Below, in pieces: positions 35,139 through 44,272 of a stretch of 64,000 nucleotides of DNA (the first letter of the stretch is position 1; each line of letters starts with the position of its first letter). Source of the stretch: an uncultured Lachnospiraceae bacterium (GTDB lineage: Bacteria > Bacillota > Clostridia > Lachnospirales > Lachnospiraceae); assembly GCA_934394565.1 (NCBI GenBank), contig CAKRQV010000007.1, positions 62,001 to 126,000 of the forward strand, written 5' to 3'. Below the pieces are notes generated by a model. That model saw only the letters and a program-made list of their open reading frames with translations, searched no databases and was not told the origin of the DNA. The position numbers and the translations under genes are program-made.

Positions 35139-35981
35139 TTATTTCAGCATTAAAAATGCGTTCAGATTTCCTCTTTTTCCATGGGATGCCCTATGAGAAA
35201 AAAGCTCACCCGGATTGCAGCAAGTACATACATTTGGCATGGAGATATGTTCTGGAAGGATACCTGCATTCAGCATGGTAAAACGACAGGCCTCCCAGAG
35301 GCTGAGCTGATATTTTCCATCCGGCTTTTCATAATAAAGCTTTGGCCATACCTCCTGCGGGTAATTTTTTTGAAATTCGAGGATTACATCCTCACTGACT
35401 TCGTAACAATCCTGACAAATGGAAGGACCAATGGCCGCCAGAATTTTCTCAGGGCGGCTGCCATACAGTTCTGCCATCCTGTCAACAGTCACAGCACCGA
35501 TCTGGCTGACAGTACCACGCCAGCCTGAATGTGACAATCCGATGGCATGATGGACCGGATCATAAAAATACAGCGGTACGCAATCTGCAAAGGATGTGCA
35601 GAGTGCCACCCCCGGTTCGTTTGTCACGAGGCCATCCACCTCTGTCCATGTCTTCGGTCTGATCACGCCCTCACCACAATGTGTATGGTCCGCCTCCCGC
35701 ACATTGGCCGTATGTGTCTGATCGGTACAGACAACCTGTTCGGGGCGGATGCCAATAGCAGCGCAGAAACGACGATAGTTTTCACTGACGTTTTCCGGTT
35801 GATCGCCACGGGTAAAGCTCAGATTCATCGTTCCAAGGTATTCCCGGCTTACTCCACCTTTTCTGGTAGAAAAAGCATGGATAATCTCCTCACAGGCATC
35901 CAGAGCCGGAAATGTCAGGTATTCTACACCATTTTTCTCATTTATCTTCATTTTTGGCTGTGTTTCATCTTTCCAACGCAT
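35139..35981 (-). CDS. pgeF: Peptidoglycan editing factor PgeF (YfiH/multicopper polyphenol oxidase family)
   Basis: A 280-residue cytoplasmic protein of the YfiH/laccase-domain family. Metal or active-site residues lie in CTDQTHTANV, CTSFADCVPLYF and GLSHSGWRGTVSQIG. E. coli YfiH removes wrongly placed L-Ser from peptidoglycan precursors; other members have purine nucleoside phosphorylase or oxidase activity. I start at MRWKDETQPK behind AGAGGT; the frame is open 19 codons further upstream. Confidence 0.85.
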   Translation of the reverse strand: MRWKDETQPKMKINEKNGVEYLTFPALDACEEIIHAFSTRKGGVSREYLGTMNLSFTRGDQPENVSENYRRFCAAIGIRPEQVVCTDQTHTANVREADHTHCGEGVIRPKTWTEVDGLVTNEPGVALCTSFADCVPLYFYDPVHHAIGLSHSGWRGTVSQIGAVTVDRMAELYGSRPEKILAAIGPSICQDCYEVSEDVILEFQKNYPQEVWPKLYYEKPDGKYQLSLWEACRFTMLNAGILPEHISMPNVCTCCNPGELFSHRASHGKRGNLNAFLMLK

Positions 35982-36090
35982 CTCATACCTCTTTCTCTTG
36001 CCTGTCACAGGACACGAACGGCGCATTTGTAAAAACATGCATCAGTATCTGTAACTACACAAGACTCTGCTGCATACAACTGCAGTTTTT

Positions 36091-36450
36091 TTACCAGCCA
36101 TATGCACAATCAAATGCATTGCGTATATGATGGATATTGTTTCCGCAGACAGCTACTACATCAAACCTGCATGGAGTTGTTTCCGGAAGCTCTTTTCTCA
36201 GCAGATACTCCTGTGCTGTCCGACTGATTTTCATCTGCTTAGGATAATCTACTGCCTCCTCCGGAAACCCTGTATTGCTGTTCTTTCTGTATTTGACCTC
36301 TACGAATACAAGATATCTGCCATCCTGCACGATCAGGTCGATTTCCCCACGTCTGCTGCGATAATTTTTCTCAAGGATCTCACAGCCCTCTCTCTTCAGG
36401 AATGTACACACCTGTTCTTCCCAGATGTTTCCCAAAGCTCTCTTATTCAT
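36091..36450 (-). CDS. YraN family endonuclease-like protein
   Basis: A 119-residue UPF0102 protein with the restriction-nuclease-like core RRGEIDLIVQDGRYLVFVEVK, in which E, D and E-X-K are the expected metal ligands. The function is unknown; a role in DNA processing is assumed for the family. It follows rnhB as in many Firmicutes. Confidence 0.9.
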   Translation of the reverse strand: MNKRALGNIWEEQVCTFLKREGCEILEKNYRSRRGEIDLIVQDGRYLVFVEVKYRKNSNTGFPEEAVDYPKQMKISRTAQEYLLRKELPETTPCRFDVVAVCGNNIHHIRNAFDCAYGW

Positions 36451-36539
36451 CCTGTCCTTTCTCCGGTCAGATTTTCTTTCTGTAAATTATGCGTTTATAC
36501 CAGATAAACCGACACACCGGATCTGTTTTCCTTATACGC

Positions 36540-37295
36540 TTATATAAAATGTGTAATAAAGCTTTTTCTGTGTATCTCGCAGGGTCCTTTTTCTCTTAAT
36601 GCAGCGATATGCGCTGCCGAGCCATAGCCCTTGTTCGATGCAAAATCATACCCCGGATAAATGGCATCGTACTCAACCATCATCCTGTCTCTCGTCACCT
36701 TGGCAACAATACTGGCAGCAGCGATCGATGCACTTTTAGCATCGCCTTTGACGATGGGCACCTGTTTCATGGGCAGTCCCGGAATCGTCACTGCATCGTT
36801 CAACAGCACCTCCGGCTGTGGATCCAGTGCGGCCACAGCTGCACGCATAGCTTCGTAAGTTGCCTGCAAAATATTGATCTCATCAATTCTGTTCTGGTCA
36901 ACAGTTCCGATGCCGATAGAAACCGCTTTTTCCCGGATCACATTGTACAGTTCTTCTCTTTTTTTTGCGCTCAGCTGTTTGGAATCGTTCAGATACAGTA
37001 TTTCTTCATCCACAGGCAGGATCACAGCACAGGCCACAACCGGGCCGGCCAAAGGGCCACGACCCACTTCGTCAATACCGCAGATTCCGCCAAAAGAAGC
37101 ATACTCCCGTTCATAAGCTTTCATCTGATACATACGTGCTCGTTCAGCGACCATTTTTTCTTCGTCTCTTCTGATCTTTGATACAAGCTTTTGTACACCG
37201 CTTCTCGTATCTGCTTCGTATACAGACAGCAGCCGCTGCAGCTCATCATCAGATGCAGTGGTCAATTCATCTTTGATCTTAGCGATACTTTTCAT
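36540..37295 (-). CDS. rnhB: Ribonuclease HII
   Basis: A 251-residue enzyme that removes ribonucleotides from DNA. The active site is in GIDEVGRGPLAGPVVA, LLNDAVTIPG and KGDAKSASIAAASIVAK. About 70 extra N-terminal residues are usual for Firmicute RnhB. Its ATG overlaps the rbgA stop by four bases. Confidence 0.94.
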   Translation of the reverse strand: MKSIAKIKDELTTASDDELQRLLSVYEADTRSGVQKLVSKIRRDEEKMVAERARMYQMKAYEREYASFGGICGIDEVGRGPLAGPVVACAVILPVDEEILYLNDSKQLSAKKREELYNVIREKAVSIGIGTVDQNRIDEINILQATYEAMRAAVAALDPQPEVLLNDAVTIPGLPMKQVPIVKGDAKSASIAAASIVAKVTRDRMMVEYDAIYPGYDFASNKGYGSAAHIAALREKGPCEIHRKSFITHFI

Positions 37296-38155
37296 GCTTC
37301 TTCCTCCGCAGGTCTCTCCAGAGAGAATCTGCCCAGACGTCCATTTCGGAAATCATCCATAAACATAGCCGCGGCTTTGGCATAATCGTACTCTCCACCC
37401 TTTGCCAGACATTTACGCCGATCAGCAATCCTGTCAAGAATCTCCAACGGTTTTTCAGCTTCCTCACTGATTTCATATTGTTTTTCAATCAGTCCCGGAT
37501 ACTGTGTCCTTAAAAAATCTATAGCTGTCAGAGAGAGTTCTTCAACATTCAGGATATTTTCATTGATCGAACCAATCATCGCAAGACGGAGGCCTACATT
37601 CTGATCTTCAAATTTCGGCCAGAGAATCCCCGGCGTATCCAGAAGCTCCAGTCCCTTTCCCATGCGAATCCACTGTTTTCCTTTGGTTACACCCGGCTTA
37701 TTTCCTGTCTTGGCACAGTTTTTGCCGGCATAAGCATTGATAAAAGTAGATTTACCGACATTTGGAATCCCCGCCACCATAGCTCGAATCGGACGGTTCT
37801 TAATGCCTCGACGGCGATCTCTTTCTATTTTTTCTTTACAGGCTTCCTGCACTTTCTGGCTGATGCTCTTGATCCCGGCACCGGATTTGGAATTAATCTG
37901 CACAACCGTATAGCCAAGCTTCTCAAAATAAGTCACCCATTTTTCGTTGACCAGAGGATCTGCCAGATCTGACTTGTTTAAAAGAATCAGGCGTGCCTTG
38001 TTTTTACCCAATTCATCAATATCCGGATTACGACTGGATAACGGAATCCGGGCATCCACAAGCTCAATGATCAAATCGATAAGTTTGATATCTTCCTGCA
38101 TCATACGTCTGGCCTTGGTCATATGCCCAGGATACCACTGTATATTCATTGCCAT
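37292..38155 (-). CDS. rbgA: Ribosome biogenesis GTPase YlqF/RbgA
   Basis: A 287-residue circularly permuted GTPase for late 50S assembly. Motifs occur in the permuted order: G4 LLNKSDLAD, G1 GIPNVGKSTFINA, G3 DTPGILWP. The ATG follows AAGGAG, and the gene begins 14 bases after lepB, so they share a transcript. Confidence 0.94.
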   Translation of the reverse strand: MAMNIQWYPGHMTKARRMMQEDIKLIDLIIELVDARIPLSSRNPDIDELGKNKARLILLNKSDLADPLVNEKWVTYFEKLGYTVVQINSKSGAGIKSISQKVQEACKEKIERDRRRGIKNRPIRAMVAGIPNVGKSTFINAYAGKNCAKTGNKPGVTKGKQWIRMGKGLELLDTPGILWPKFEDQNVGLRLAMIGSINENILNVEELSLTAIDFLRTQYPGLIEKQYEISEEAEKPLEILDRIADRRKCLAKGGEYDYAKAAAMFMDDFRNGRLGRFSLERPAEEEA

Positions 38156-38169
38156 AACTTACTCCTTTT

Positions 38170-38742
38170 CTAATGCAAAAATCCCAGTCTGGAATATGGA
38201 GAAATCCTAAACCAGGCCTTACCAACAATATTGGAAAATTTCACATTACCGATATCCGAATATCGGCTGTCTGCACTGTTGTTGCGGTTATCCCCCAGGA
38301 CAAAGTATTCCTTATCTCCCAGTTTGATCTCCTGTTCTGCCAGTCCGGCATAGCTGATGGACGGCAGATCTTTCTTTTCCATATACGTTGCTCCGTTGAT
38401 CAGAATCTGACCATCACTGATCTGAATCGTCTCTCCCGGCAGACCAATCACACGTTTTACATGAAGGCTGGCATTGGTTGAATCATTCGTACGAAAGACG
38501 ATCATATCATTTCTTTTTGGCTTTGCCATTCTGTAAGCCATCGTATTAACCAGCATCGTATCACCGATCTGCACCGTAGGTTCCATGGACCCTTCCGTCA
38601 TATCTACATTTTTACAGAAAAAAATCGAAAAGACTGCGCCCAGTACAACTGCAACGGCAATCTCAAAAATCCAGAGCAACAGAGAGCGCATACTGAAATG
38701 GCTGCGCATATGTTCTCTGATATAGCGGGGTTTCACACTCAT
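38170..38742 (-). CDS. lepB: Signal peptidase I
   Basis: A 190-residue membrane protease that removes signal peptides. One N-terminal membrane segment (LLLWIFEIAVAVVLGAVFSI), the catalytic serine in EGSMEPTV, the lysine in LHVKRVIGLPGE, and GDNRNNSADSR are visible. It lies after the rplS terminator; the gap 38743-38805 shows no convincing promoter. Confidence 0.93.
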   Translation of the reverse strand: MSVKPRYIREHMRSHFSMRSLLLWIFEIAVAVVLGAVFSIFFCKNVDMTEGSMEPTVQIGDTMLVNTMAYRMAKPKRNDMIVFRTNDSTNASLHVKRVIGLPGETIQISDGQILINGATYMEKKDLPSISYAGLAEQEIKLGDKEYFVLGDNRNNSADSRYSDIGNVKFSNIVGKAWFRISPYSRLGFLH

Positions 38743-38805
38743 ATTTCATCCTCTTTTAGCCAGCGAAATACCATATATTCCGCTTAATTTTCGATAAATA
38801 GCAAA

Positions 38806-38835
38806 CAGGGGCAGGTACCTTTGTACCTGCCCCTG
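38806..38835 (-). terminator. Terminator of rplS
   Basis: A perfect stem CAGGGGCAGGTAC...GTACCTGCCCCTG with a four-base loop; the minus-strand tail TTTGCTATTTATC is only moderately U-rich. Confidence 0.7.
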
Positions 38836-38908
38836 CCGAATCCCGAATCACTTTCGGTGGTCTGTGCATACACTGCACCGGCCTGCCAAACAGTCACAAA
38901 CGGTCAGC

Positions 38909-39256
38909 TTATTTTACCAGCTCTTTAACTCTTGCAGCTTTACCTACACGGTCTCTTAAGTAGAACAGTTTAGCCCTTCTTACTTTACCATGTCTGATAA
39001 CCTCTACCTTAACTACGTTCGGGGAATGCAGCGGCCATGTTTTTTCTACGCCGATACCGTTGGAAGATTTTCTTACTGTGAAAGTCTCACGGTTTCCGCC
39101 ACCCTGTCTTTTCAGGACGATACCCTCGAATACCTGGATACGCTCACGGTTACCCTCTTTGATCTTACCGTGTACACGTACAGTATCACCTACGTTAAAC
39201 TCCGGTACTTCGTTTTTCAGCTGAGCAGCTTCGATGTTTTTAATGATGTCGTTCAT
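38909..39256 (-). CDS. rplS: 50S ribosomal protein L19
   Basis: A 115-residue ribosomal protein with FNVGDTVRVHGKIKEGNRERI and the C-terminal VRRAKLFYLRDRVGKAARVK. It follows trmD as in most Firmicutes and has its own promoter within the trmD end. Confidence 0.97.
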   Translation of the reverse strand: MNDIIKNIEAAQLKNEVPEFNVGDTVRVHGKIKEGNRERIQVFEGIVLKRQGGGNRETFTVRKSSNGIGVEKTWPLHSPNVVKVEVIRHGKVRRAKLFYLRDRVGKAARVKELVK

Positions 39257-39335
39257 TTTGTTTCTCCTTTTTCTAACTGGATGTTCTTAATACCATTCTT
39301 GTACCAGAGGACCATCTTTTTCTACAACATTTCGT

Positions 39336-39364
39336 ATTATACTATAGCTCTTCCTCAGATGCAA
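39336..39364 (-). promoter_or_regulatory. Internal sigma-A promoter of rplS
   Basis: TTGCAT, 17 bases, TATAAT on the minus strand. The -35 and most of the spacer lie within the last codons of trmD. Confidence 0.65.
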
Positions 39365-40085
39365 GGATTTTCTTGACAATTTGACGCTCTTTTTGTGTCA
39401 GTTCAGCATGTTCCAGAAGATCCGGACGCCATTTTGCAGTACGAATCACAGACTGTTCTCTTCTCCATGCTTCTACATTGGCATGATGTCCGGACAGAAG
39501 TACTGCCGGTACTTCCTTTTCCCGCCAGACAGCCGGACGCGAGTATTGCGGATACTCAAGCAAAGATCCGGCGAAAGACTCGCCCACAGCAGAATCATCA
39601 TTACCCAGCACACCAGGTACCAGGCGGGAAATCGCATCCATCATGACCAGAGACGGCAGCTCGCCGCCAGTCAGCACATAATCACCGATAGACACCGGAT
39701 CTGTAACGATTTCTTCAAGAACACGTTCATCAATGCCTTCGTAATGTCCACACAGAAAAATCAGATCTTCTTCTTTTGCGAACTCTTCTGCCATGCGTTG
39801 GTTAAATACACGACCCTGAGGCGTCAGATACACCACACGGGTCTTACAGCCAATCTTTGCACTCACATCCTCGTAGCAACGATATACCGGCTCTGCCTGC
39901 ATGACCATCCCTGCACCGCCGCCATATGGATAATCATCCACACGCATATGCTTATTCACCGCATAATCCCGGATATTGACTGCGGAAAGCTCCAGTATAC
40001 CCTTTTCCATAGCCCGGCCGGTAATACTTGAGGCAAACCCCTGCTCGATCATCTCCGGAAACAATGTCAGTACATGAAATTTCAC
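39342..40085 (-). CDS. trmD: tRNA (guanine-37-N1)-methyltransferase
   Basis: A 247-residue SPOUT methyltransferase that prevents frameshifting. The trefoil-knot motifs are LCGHYEGIDERVLEE and VSIGDYVLTGGELPSL. It begins 12 bases after rimM and is followed by rplS. Confidence 0.96.
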   Translation of the reverse strand: MKFHVLTLFPEMIEQGFASSITGRAMEKGILELSAVNIRDYAVNKHMRVDDYPYGGGAGMVMQAEPVYRCYEDVSAKIGCKTRVVYLTPQGRVFNQRMAEEFAKEEDLIFLCGHYEGIDERVLEEIVTDPVSIGDYVLTGGELPSLVMMDAISRLVPGVLGNDDSAVGESFAGSLLEYPQYSRPAVWREKEVPAVLLSGHHANVEAWRREQSVIRTAKWRPDLLEHAELTQKERQIVKKILASEEEL

Positions 40086-40097
40086 AATCTTCTCCTC

Positions 40098-40607
40098 TTA
40101 CTCTACCAGTCCGTCCAGCAGATGGATCACCATACGGTTGTCCTCTACGGAAACTTCTTTTACACAGTCGGCAATCGCCGGCAGGAGTACCTCGCCATGA
40201 GCAAGACTGCGGATGATATATACATCATTCGCCGCACTTTGCATGACATCTTTCACCTTGCCAAACAGCTCGCCGTCCTCCAGATATACATCCATTCCCA
40301 GAAGATCCGCTACATAATACTCGTCCTCGGCCAGTGGCACAGCCTGCTCACGTGGCACAAAAAGCCCCTTCTGGCGGTACATCTGTATTGACTCTATCGT
40401 ATCGTAACCTTCAAACTTCACAATCACCATCTGCTTGAAAAAGCGAACCTTTTCTACCTTAAGGGACATATAGCCCTTCGGTGTATCGAGAAGTACTTCT
40501 TTCAGTTTTAAAAATCGCTTCGGGTCATCCGTGGTCGGATAAACCTTAACCTCGCCATGTACACCATGCGTCGAGGAAATTACACCTACCTGAAAAAACT
40601 GTTCCAT
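40098..40607 (-). CDS. rimM: 16S rRNA processing protein RimM
   Basis: A 169-residue factor for 30S maturation. The N-terminal beta-barrel begins FQVGVISSTHGVHGEVKVYP, followed by a C-terminal PRC-barrel (YVADLLGMDVYLEDGELFG). AAGGA lies 12 bases before the ATG. A terminator hairpin precedes the gene. Confidence 0.94.
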   Translation of the reverse strand: MEQFFQVGVISSTHGVHGEVKVYPTTDDPKRFLKLKEVLLDTPKGYMSLKVEKVRFFKQMVIVKFEGYDTIESIQMYRQKGLFVPREQAVPLAEDEYYVADLLGMDVYLEDGELFGKVKDVMQSAANDVYIIRSLAHGEVLLPAIADCVKEVSVEDNRMVIHLLDGLVE

Positions 40608-40634
40608 ATAGTATATTATTCCTTATAATCTGTC

Positions 40635-40665
40635 AAAAAAGAGGTATTGTTTACACAATACCTCT
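40635..40665 (-). terminator. Terminator or attenuator between khpA and rimM
   Basis: On the minus strand AGAGGTATTGT pairs perfectly with ACAATACCTCT and is followed by TTTTTTGACAG. The T-tract overlaps a TTGACA, 17 bases, TACTAT arrangement, but that -10 ends directly at the rimM ATG, so it is unlikely to serve rimM. Confidence 0.75.
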
Positions 40666-40671
40666 CACGTC

Positions 40672-40902
40672 TTACTGCAGGATTTCTACTACTACTTTCT
40701 TGTCAGATTTTGAAGATGCAGCCTTCACAACAGCACGGATCGCTTTTGCGATACGTCCCTGTCTTCCGATCACTTTACCCATGTCGGATGGATCCACCTT
40801 CAGCTCCACAACAATAGCATCGTCCGTTTCGGTTTCCGTTGTCACAACTTCTTCCGGTTTTTCTACAAGAGATTTTGCAATTACTTCAACTAACTCTTTC
40901 AT
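40672..40902 (-). CDS. khpA: KH-domain RNA-binding protein KhpA
   Basis: A 76-residue single KH domain with the GXXG loop in KVIGRQGRIAKAIRAVV. KhpA binds RNA, usually with KhpB, and affects cell division and elongation in Firmicutes. It lies 17 bases after rpsP. Confidence 0.93.
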   Translation of the reverse strand: MKELVEVIAKSLVEKPEEVVTTETETDDAIVVELKVDPSDMGKVIGRQGRIAKAIRAVVKAASSKSDKKVVVEILQ

Positions 40903-40919
40903 TACATACCCCCGATAGA

Positions 40920-41165
40920 TTACTTCTCGATACCTGCCATTTTCAAGATCTTGGCAACAACCTCTGTCGGCTGAGCACCGTTAGCCAGCCATTTCTTGGC
41001 TGCTTCCTCATCTACTTTGTATACGCTCGGATCCTGGTTCGGATCGTAAGTACCGATCTCCTCGATGAAACGACCGTCTCTCGGGGATCTGGAGTCAGCA
41101 ACGATGATTCTATAAACAGGAGCTTTCTTCTTTCCCATTCTTCTTAATCTAATTTTAACTGCCAT
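40920..41165 (-). CDS. rpsP: 30S ribosomal protein S16
   Basis: An 81-residue protein beginning MAVKIRLRRMGKKKAPVYRI, the S16 signature. It follows ffh after 66 bases and precedes khpA. Confidence 0.97.
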   Translation of the reverse strand: MAVKIRLRRMGKKKAPVYRIIVADSRSPRDGRFIEEIGTYDPNQDPSVYKVDEEAAKKWLANGAQPTEVVAKILKMAGIEK

Positions 41166-41231
41166 GATTCTTTTACCTCCTTATAGTATTCAATAATTTA
41201 TATTAGAAAGGACTGTATCCTTATCTACGAG

Positions 41232-42581
41232 TTAAAACGGCAGGCGGAATCCTCCGCGTTTGCCTTTCTTGCCCATCATGCCGGGCATTTGCTTCATCAT
41301 TTTACGGGTCTGATCAAACTGTTTGACGAAACGGTTAACTTCGCCTATATCCACGCCTGCACCTTTGGCAATACGCTGCTTGCGGGAAACATTTAACAGC
41401 TCCGGATTAGACCTTTCCTGTGGGGTCATGGCAAGCACAATGGCCTCTTTACGGGCCAGATCCTTTTCATCGATCATACTCTCGATGTCTTTCATCTTGC
41501 CGCCCATACCCATGCCTGGAAGCATACTTAAAACACTGGATATACCACCCATGTTTTTCATCTGGTTCATACTCTCCAGATAATCATCAAAGCCGAACTG
41601 GGCTTTTTTGAATTTCTGTTCCATCTCACGGGCTTTTTCCTCATCAATATTGGCCTGTGCCTTTTCGATGAGGCTCATGACATCGCCCATACCAAGGATA
41701 CGGGATGCCATACGGTCGGGATAGAACTGTTCAAGATCAGACAGCTTTTCGCCCATACCCACATAGAGAATCGGCTTACCGCTGATCGCTTTAATGGAAA
41801 GTGCCGCACCGCCTCGGGCGTCACCGTCCAGTTTTGTCAGGATCACTCCGTCGATGCCAACCTCTTGATTGAAGGTATCAGATACATTGACGGCATTCTG
41901 ACCGGTTGTGGCATCAACCACAAGGATCGTCTGATCGATCTCTACAGCAGCTTTGATATCTTTGAGCTCCTGCATCATGGCTTCGTCGACCTGTTGACGT
42001 CCGGCTGTATCAATGATAACCACGTTTTTCTTATGCTGTCTGGCATGTTCGATCGCAGCTTTTGCAATATCCACCGGACTTTTCTGATCACCCATGGAAA
42101 AGACTTCCACATCCTGCTTCTGTCCGTTGATCTTTAACTGCTCGATCGCTGCCGGCCGGTATACATCGCCTGCCACAAGTAACGGCTGACGGCCTTTGGC
42201 TTTTAACTTACCGGCGATCTTGGCCGAGGTCGTTGTCTTACCGGATCCCTGCAGACCTACCATAAGAATGGTGGTGATTTCATTACCCGGTCGAAGGGTG
42301 ATCTCGGTGGTCTCAGAACCCATCAATTTGACAAGCTCTTCATTGACGATCTTGATAACCATCTGTCCCGGATTGAGGCCGGTCATGACGTCCTGTCCTA
42401 CGGCGCGTTCCTGCACCGCTTTTGTGAACTGCTTTACAACTTTGAAGCTTACGTCAGCTTCGAGAAGCGCCATTTTAACTTCACGAAGGGCTGTCTTTAC
42501 ATCGTCTTCTGTCAGACGACCTTTGCTTCTCAAATTTTTAAATACATTTTGCAGTTTTTCAGTCAAGCTGTCAAATGCCAT
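41232..42581 (-). CDS. ffh: Signal recognition particle protein Ffh
   Basis: A 449-residue SRP GTPase that targets membrane proteins. The N and G domains (GLQGSGKTTTSAKIAGK, DTAGRQ, TKLDGDARGG) are followed by the methionine-rich M domain and the tail MPGMMGKKGKRGGF. It begins three bases after ylxM. Confidence 0.96.
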   Translation of the reverse strand: MAFDSLTEKLQNVFKNLRSKGRLTEDDVKTALREVKMALLEADVSFKVVKQFTKAVQERAVGQDVMTGLNPGQMVIKIVNEELVKLMGSETTEITLRPGNEITTILMVGLQGSGKTTTSAKIAGKLKAKGRQPLLVAGDVYRPAAIEQLKINGQKQDVEVFSMGDQKSPVDIAKAAIEHARQHKKNVVIIDTAGRQQVDEAMMQELKDIKAAVEIDQTILVVDATTGQNAVNVSDTFNQEVGIDGVILTKLDGDARGGAALSIKAISGKPILYVGMGEKLSDLEQFYPDRMASRILGMGDVMSLIEKAQANIDEEKAREMEQKFKKAQFGFDDYLESMNQMKNMGGISSVLSMLPGMGMGGKMKDIESMIDEKDLARKEAIVLAMTPQERSNPELLNVSRKQRIAKGAGVDIGEVNRFVKQFDQTRKMMKQMPGMMGKKGKRGGFRLPF

Positions 42582-42584
42582 AAA

Positions 42585-42929
42585 TCATAATTCCTCTAAT
42601 ATGCTGTCGGAAATCTCCGCAACAGCGTTTTTTACTGCGTCCAGATTTTCTAAGTTACAGTTATCGACGATTTTACGGATGCTGCTCACTTTTTTTTTGA
42701 GGTCAAGAAATTTTTTAACAAGCATAAGGCGCTCTTCGTAACCGGCGAGAAGTTTGTCTACTCTTCGTACCTGGTCGTGTACGCCCTGTCGGCTGATGCC
42801 GAGTTCCTGTGCGACTTCGCTGATGGAGTAATCGTTGAGGACAATATCTTCGTAGATTTCTCTCTGATGAGACGTCAGGAGTTCTCCGTAAAAATCATAG
42901 AGTAATGCTTTTTCTACAAATGCTTCCAT
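42585..42929 (-). CDS. ylxM: YlxM/p13-like DNA-binding protein
   Basis: A 114-residue helix-turn-helix protein with HQREIYEDIVLNDYSISEVA and GISRQGVHDQVRRV. It is the usual partner upstream of ffh and may modulate SRP. I use the ATG at 42929 with AAGG eight bases upstream; an in-frame GTG three codons earlier leaves almost no leader after the promoter. Confidence 0.92.
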   Translation of the reverse strand: MEAFVEKALLYDFYGELLTSHQREIYEDIVLNDYSISEVAQELGISRQGVHDQVRRVDKLLAGYEERLMLVKKFLDLKKKVSSIRKIVDNCNLENLDAVKNAVAEISDSILEEL

Positions 42930-42945
42930 TTCCAACACCTTGGAT

Positions 42946-42974
42946 ATCTTACACTAGAGTTACGTGGGTGTCAA
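42946..42974 (-). promoter_or_regulatory. Sigma-A promoter of ylxM-ffh
   Basis: TTGACA, 17 bases, TAAGAT on the minus strand. The predicted leader is only about 10 bases. Confidence 0.75.
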
Positions 42975-43039
42975 GTATTTTTTCTTGACAAAATAATTTT
43001 TTTACAAAACAGACGTATAAGACTGGCGGGTGACTTTAT

Positions 43040-44260
43040 TTACAGGTTCGGACGGATGAGCTTCGGGCGGAAGCCATTTTCTTCAAGGGTCTTGATGATT
43101 TCCTGTTTGTGCTCGGTGCCAAAGGCTTCCATGGTAACCTTCAGTTCTACGGCGGCGTTACGGTTGGTGCTGAAGAACTGGTTATGGTCGAGACGGATAA
43201 CGTTTCCGCGGACATCAGCAATGAGCTGGGCTACGCGGGCAAGTTCACCCGGTTTGTCCGGAAGCAGGATGGAAACGGTAAAGATACGGTCTCTGGCAAT
43301 CAGGCCGTTCTGGACAACACTGGACATGGTGATCAGATCCATGTTGCCACCGCTCAATACGGAAACGATCTTTTTCCCTTTTACATTCAGGTGTTTAAGG
43401 GCAGCTACCGTTAAAAGTCCCGAATTTTCTACAATCATTTTGTGGTTTTCTACCATATCCAGGAAAGCTACAATAAGTTCTTCGTCTTCTACTGTAATGA
43501 TATCATCAAGATTTTTCTGAATATACGGGAAGATCTTTTCGCCCGGTGTCTTTACAGCTGTACCATCAGCGATGGTGCTGGCATCATCAAGGGTAACGAC
43601 ATGTCCTGCTTTTAAGGATTCCTGCATACAATTGGCATTGGCGGGCTCTACACCGATAACTTTGATGTTCGGATTTAAGAGCTTGGCCAGTGTAGAGATG
43701 CCGGTAGCAAGTCCGCCGCCACCAATCGGGACAAGAATATAGTCCACAAGCGGCAGTTCCTGTACGATTTCCATAGCAATAGTACCCTGTCCTGTAGCTA
43801 CAGCCGGGTCATCAAAAGGATGAATAAAGGTATAACCATATTCATCTGCAAGTTCGTAGGCATGTGCACAGGCTTCATCATAGTTGTTACCATAGAGTAC
43901 AGTATCTACACCATAGCTTTTTGTACGTTCTACTTTGATCAGGGGTGTTGTGGTCGGCATAACGACTGTAGCTTTTACACCGTAGGCTTTGGCTGCGTAA
44001 GCAACACCCTGGGCATGGTTTCCGGCGGATGCCGTGATCAGGCCCTTGGCTTTTTCTTCATCTGTCAGCGTAGAAATCTTGTAGTAGGCACCACGCAGTT
44101 TGTAAGCGCCGGTATACTGCATGTTCTCCGGTTTCAGGTACACTTTGTTGCCATAACGGTTGCTCAGCATTTCGCTGTAGATCAGCTTGGTTTCACGGGT
44201 CACACGATGTACAATCTCCGTAGCCTCCTCGAATTTTTCCAGTGTCAACATTTCTTCCAT
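43040..44260 (-). CDS. ilvA: Threonine ammonia-lyase with ACT domain
   Basis: A 406-residue PLP enzyme that converts threonine to 2-oxobutyrate. The PLP lysine is in YTGAYKLRGAYYK, with SAGNHAQGVAYAA and the phosphate loop PIGGGGLATG. A single C-terminal ACT domain (VSILLPDKPGELARVAQLIA) suggests allosteric control. The length fits the shorter TdcB/ACT type rather than the long IlvA. The ATG follows GGAGGAAC, 12 bases after ftsY. Confidence 0.9.
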   Translation of the reverse strand: MEEMLTLEKFEEATEIVHRVTRETKLIYSEMLSNRYGNKVYLKPENMQYTGAYKLRGAYYKISTLTDEEKAKGLITASAGNHAQGVAYAAKAYGVKATVVMPTTTPLIKVERTKSYGVDTVLYGNNYDEACAHAYELADEYGYTFIHPFDDPAVATGQGTIAMEIVQELPLVDYILVPIGGGGLATGISTLAKLLNPNIKVIGVEPANANCMQESLKAGHVVTLDDASTIADGTAVKTPGEKIFPYIQKNLDDIITVEDEELIVAFLDMVENHKMIVENSGLLTVAALKHLNVKGKKIVSVLSGGNMDLITMSSVVQNGLIARDRIFTVSILLPDKPGELARVAQLIADVRGNVIRLDHNQFFSTNRNAAVELKVTMEAFGTEHKQEIIKTLEENGFRPKLIRPNL

Positions 44261-44272
44261 CCTATGTTCCTC

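Noticed and set aside
40608..40640. TTGACA-17-TACTAT as a rimM promoter
   Set aside because: The -10 ends at the rimM start codon, so transcription would begin inside the gene.
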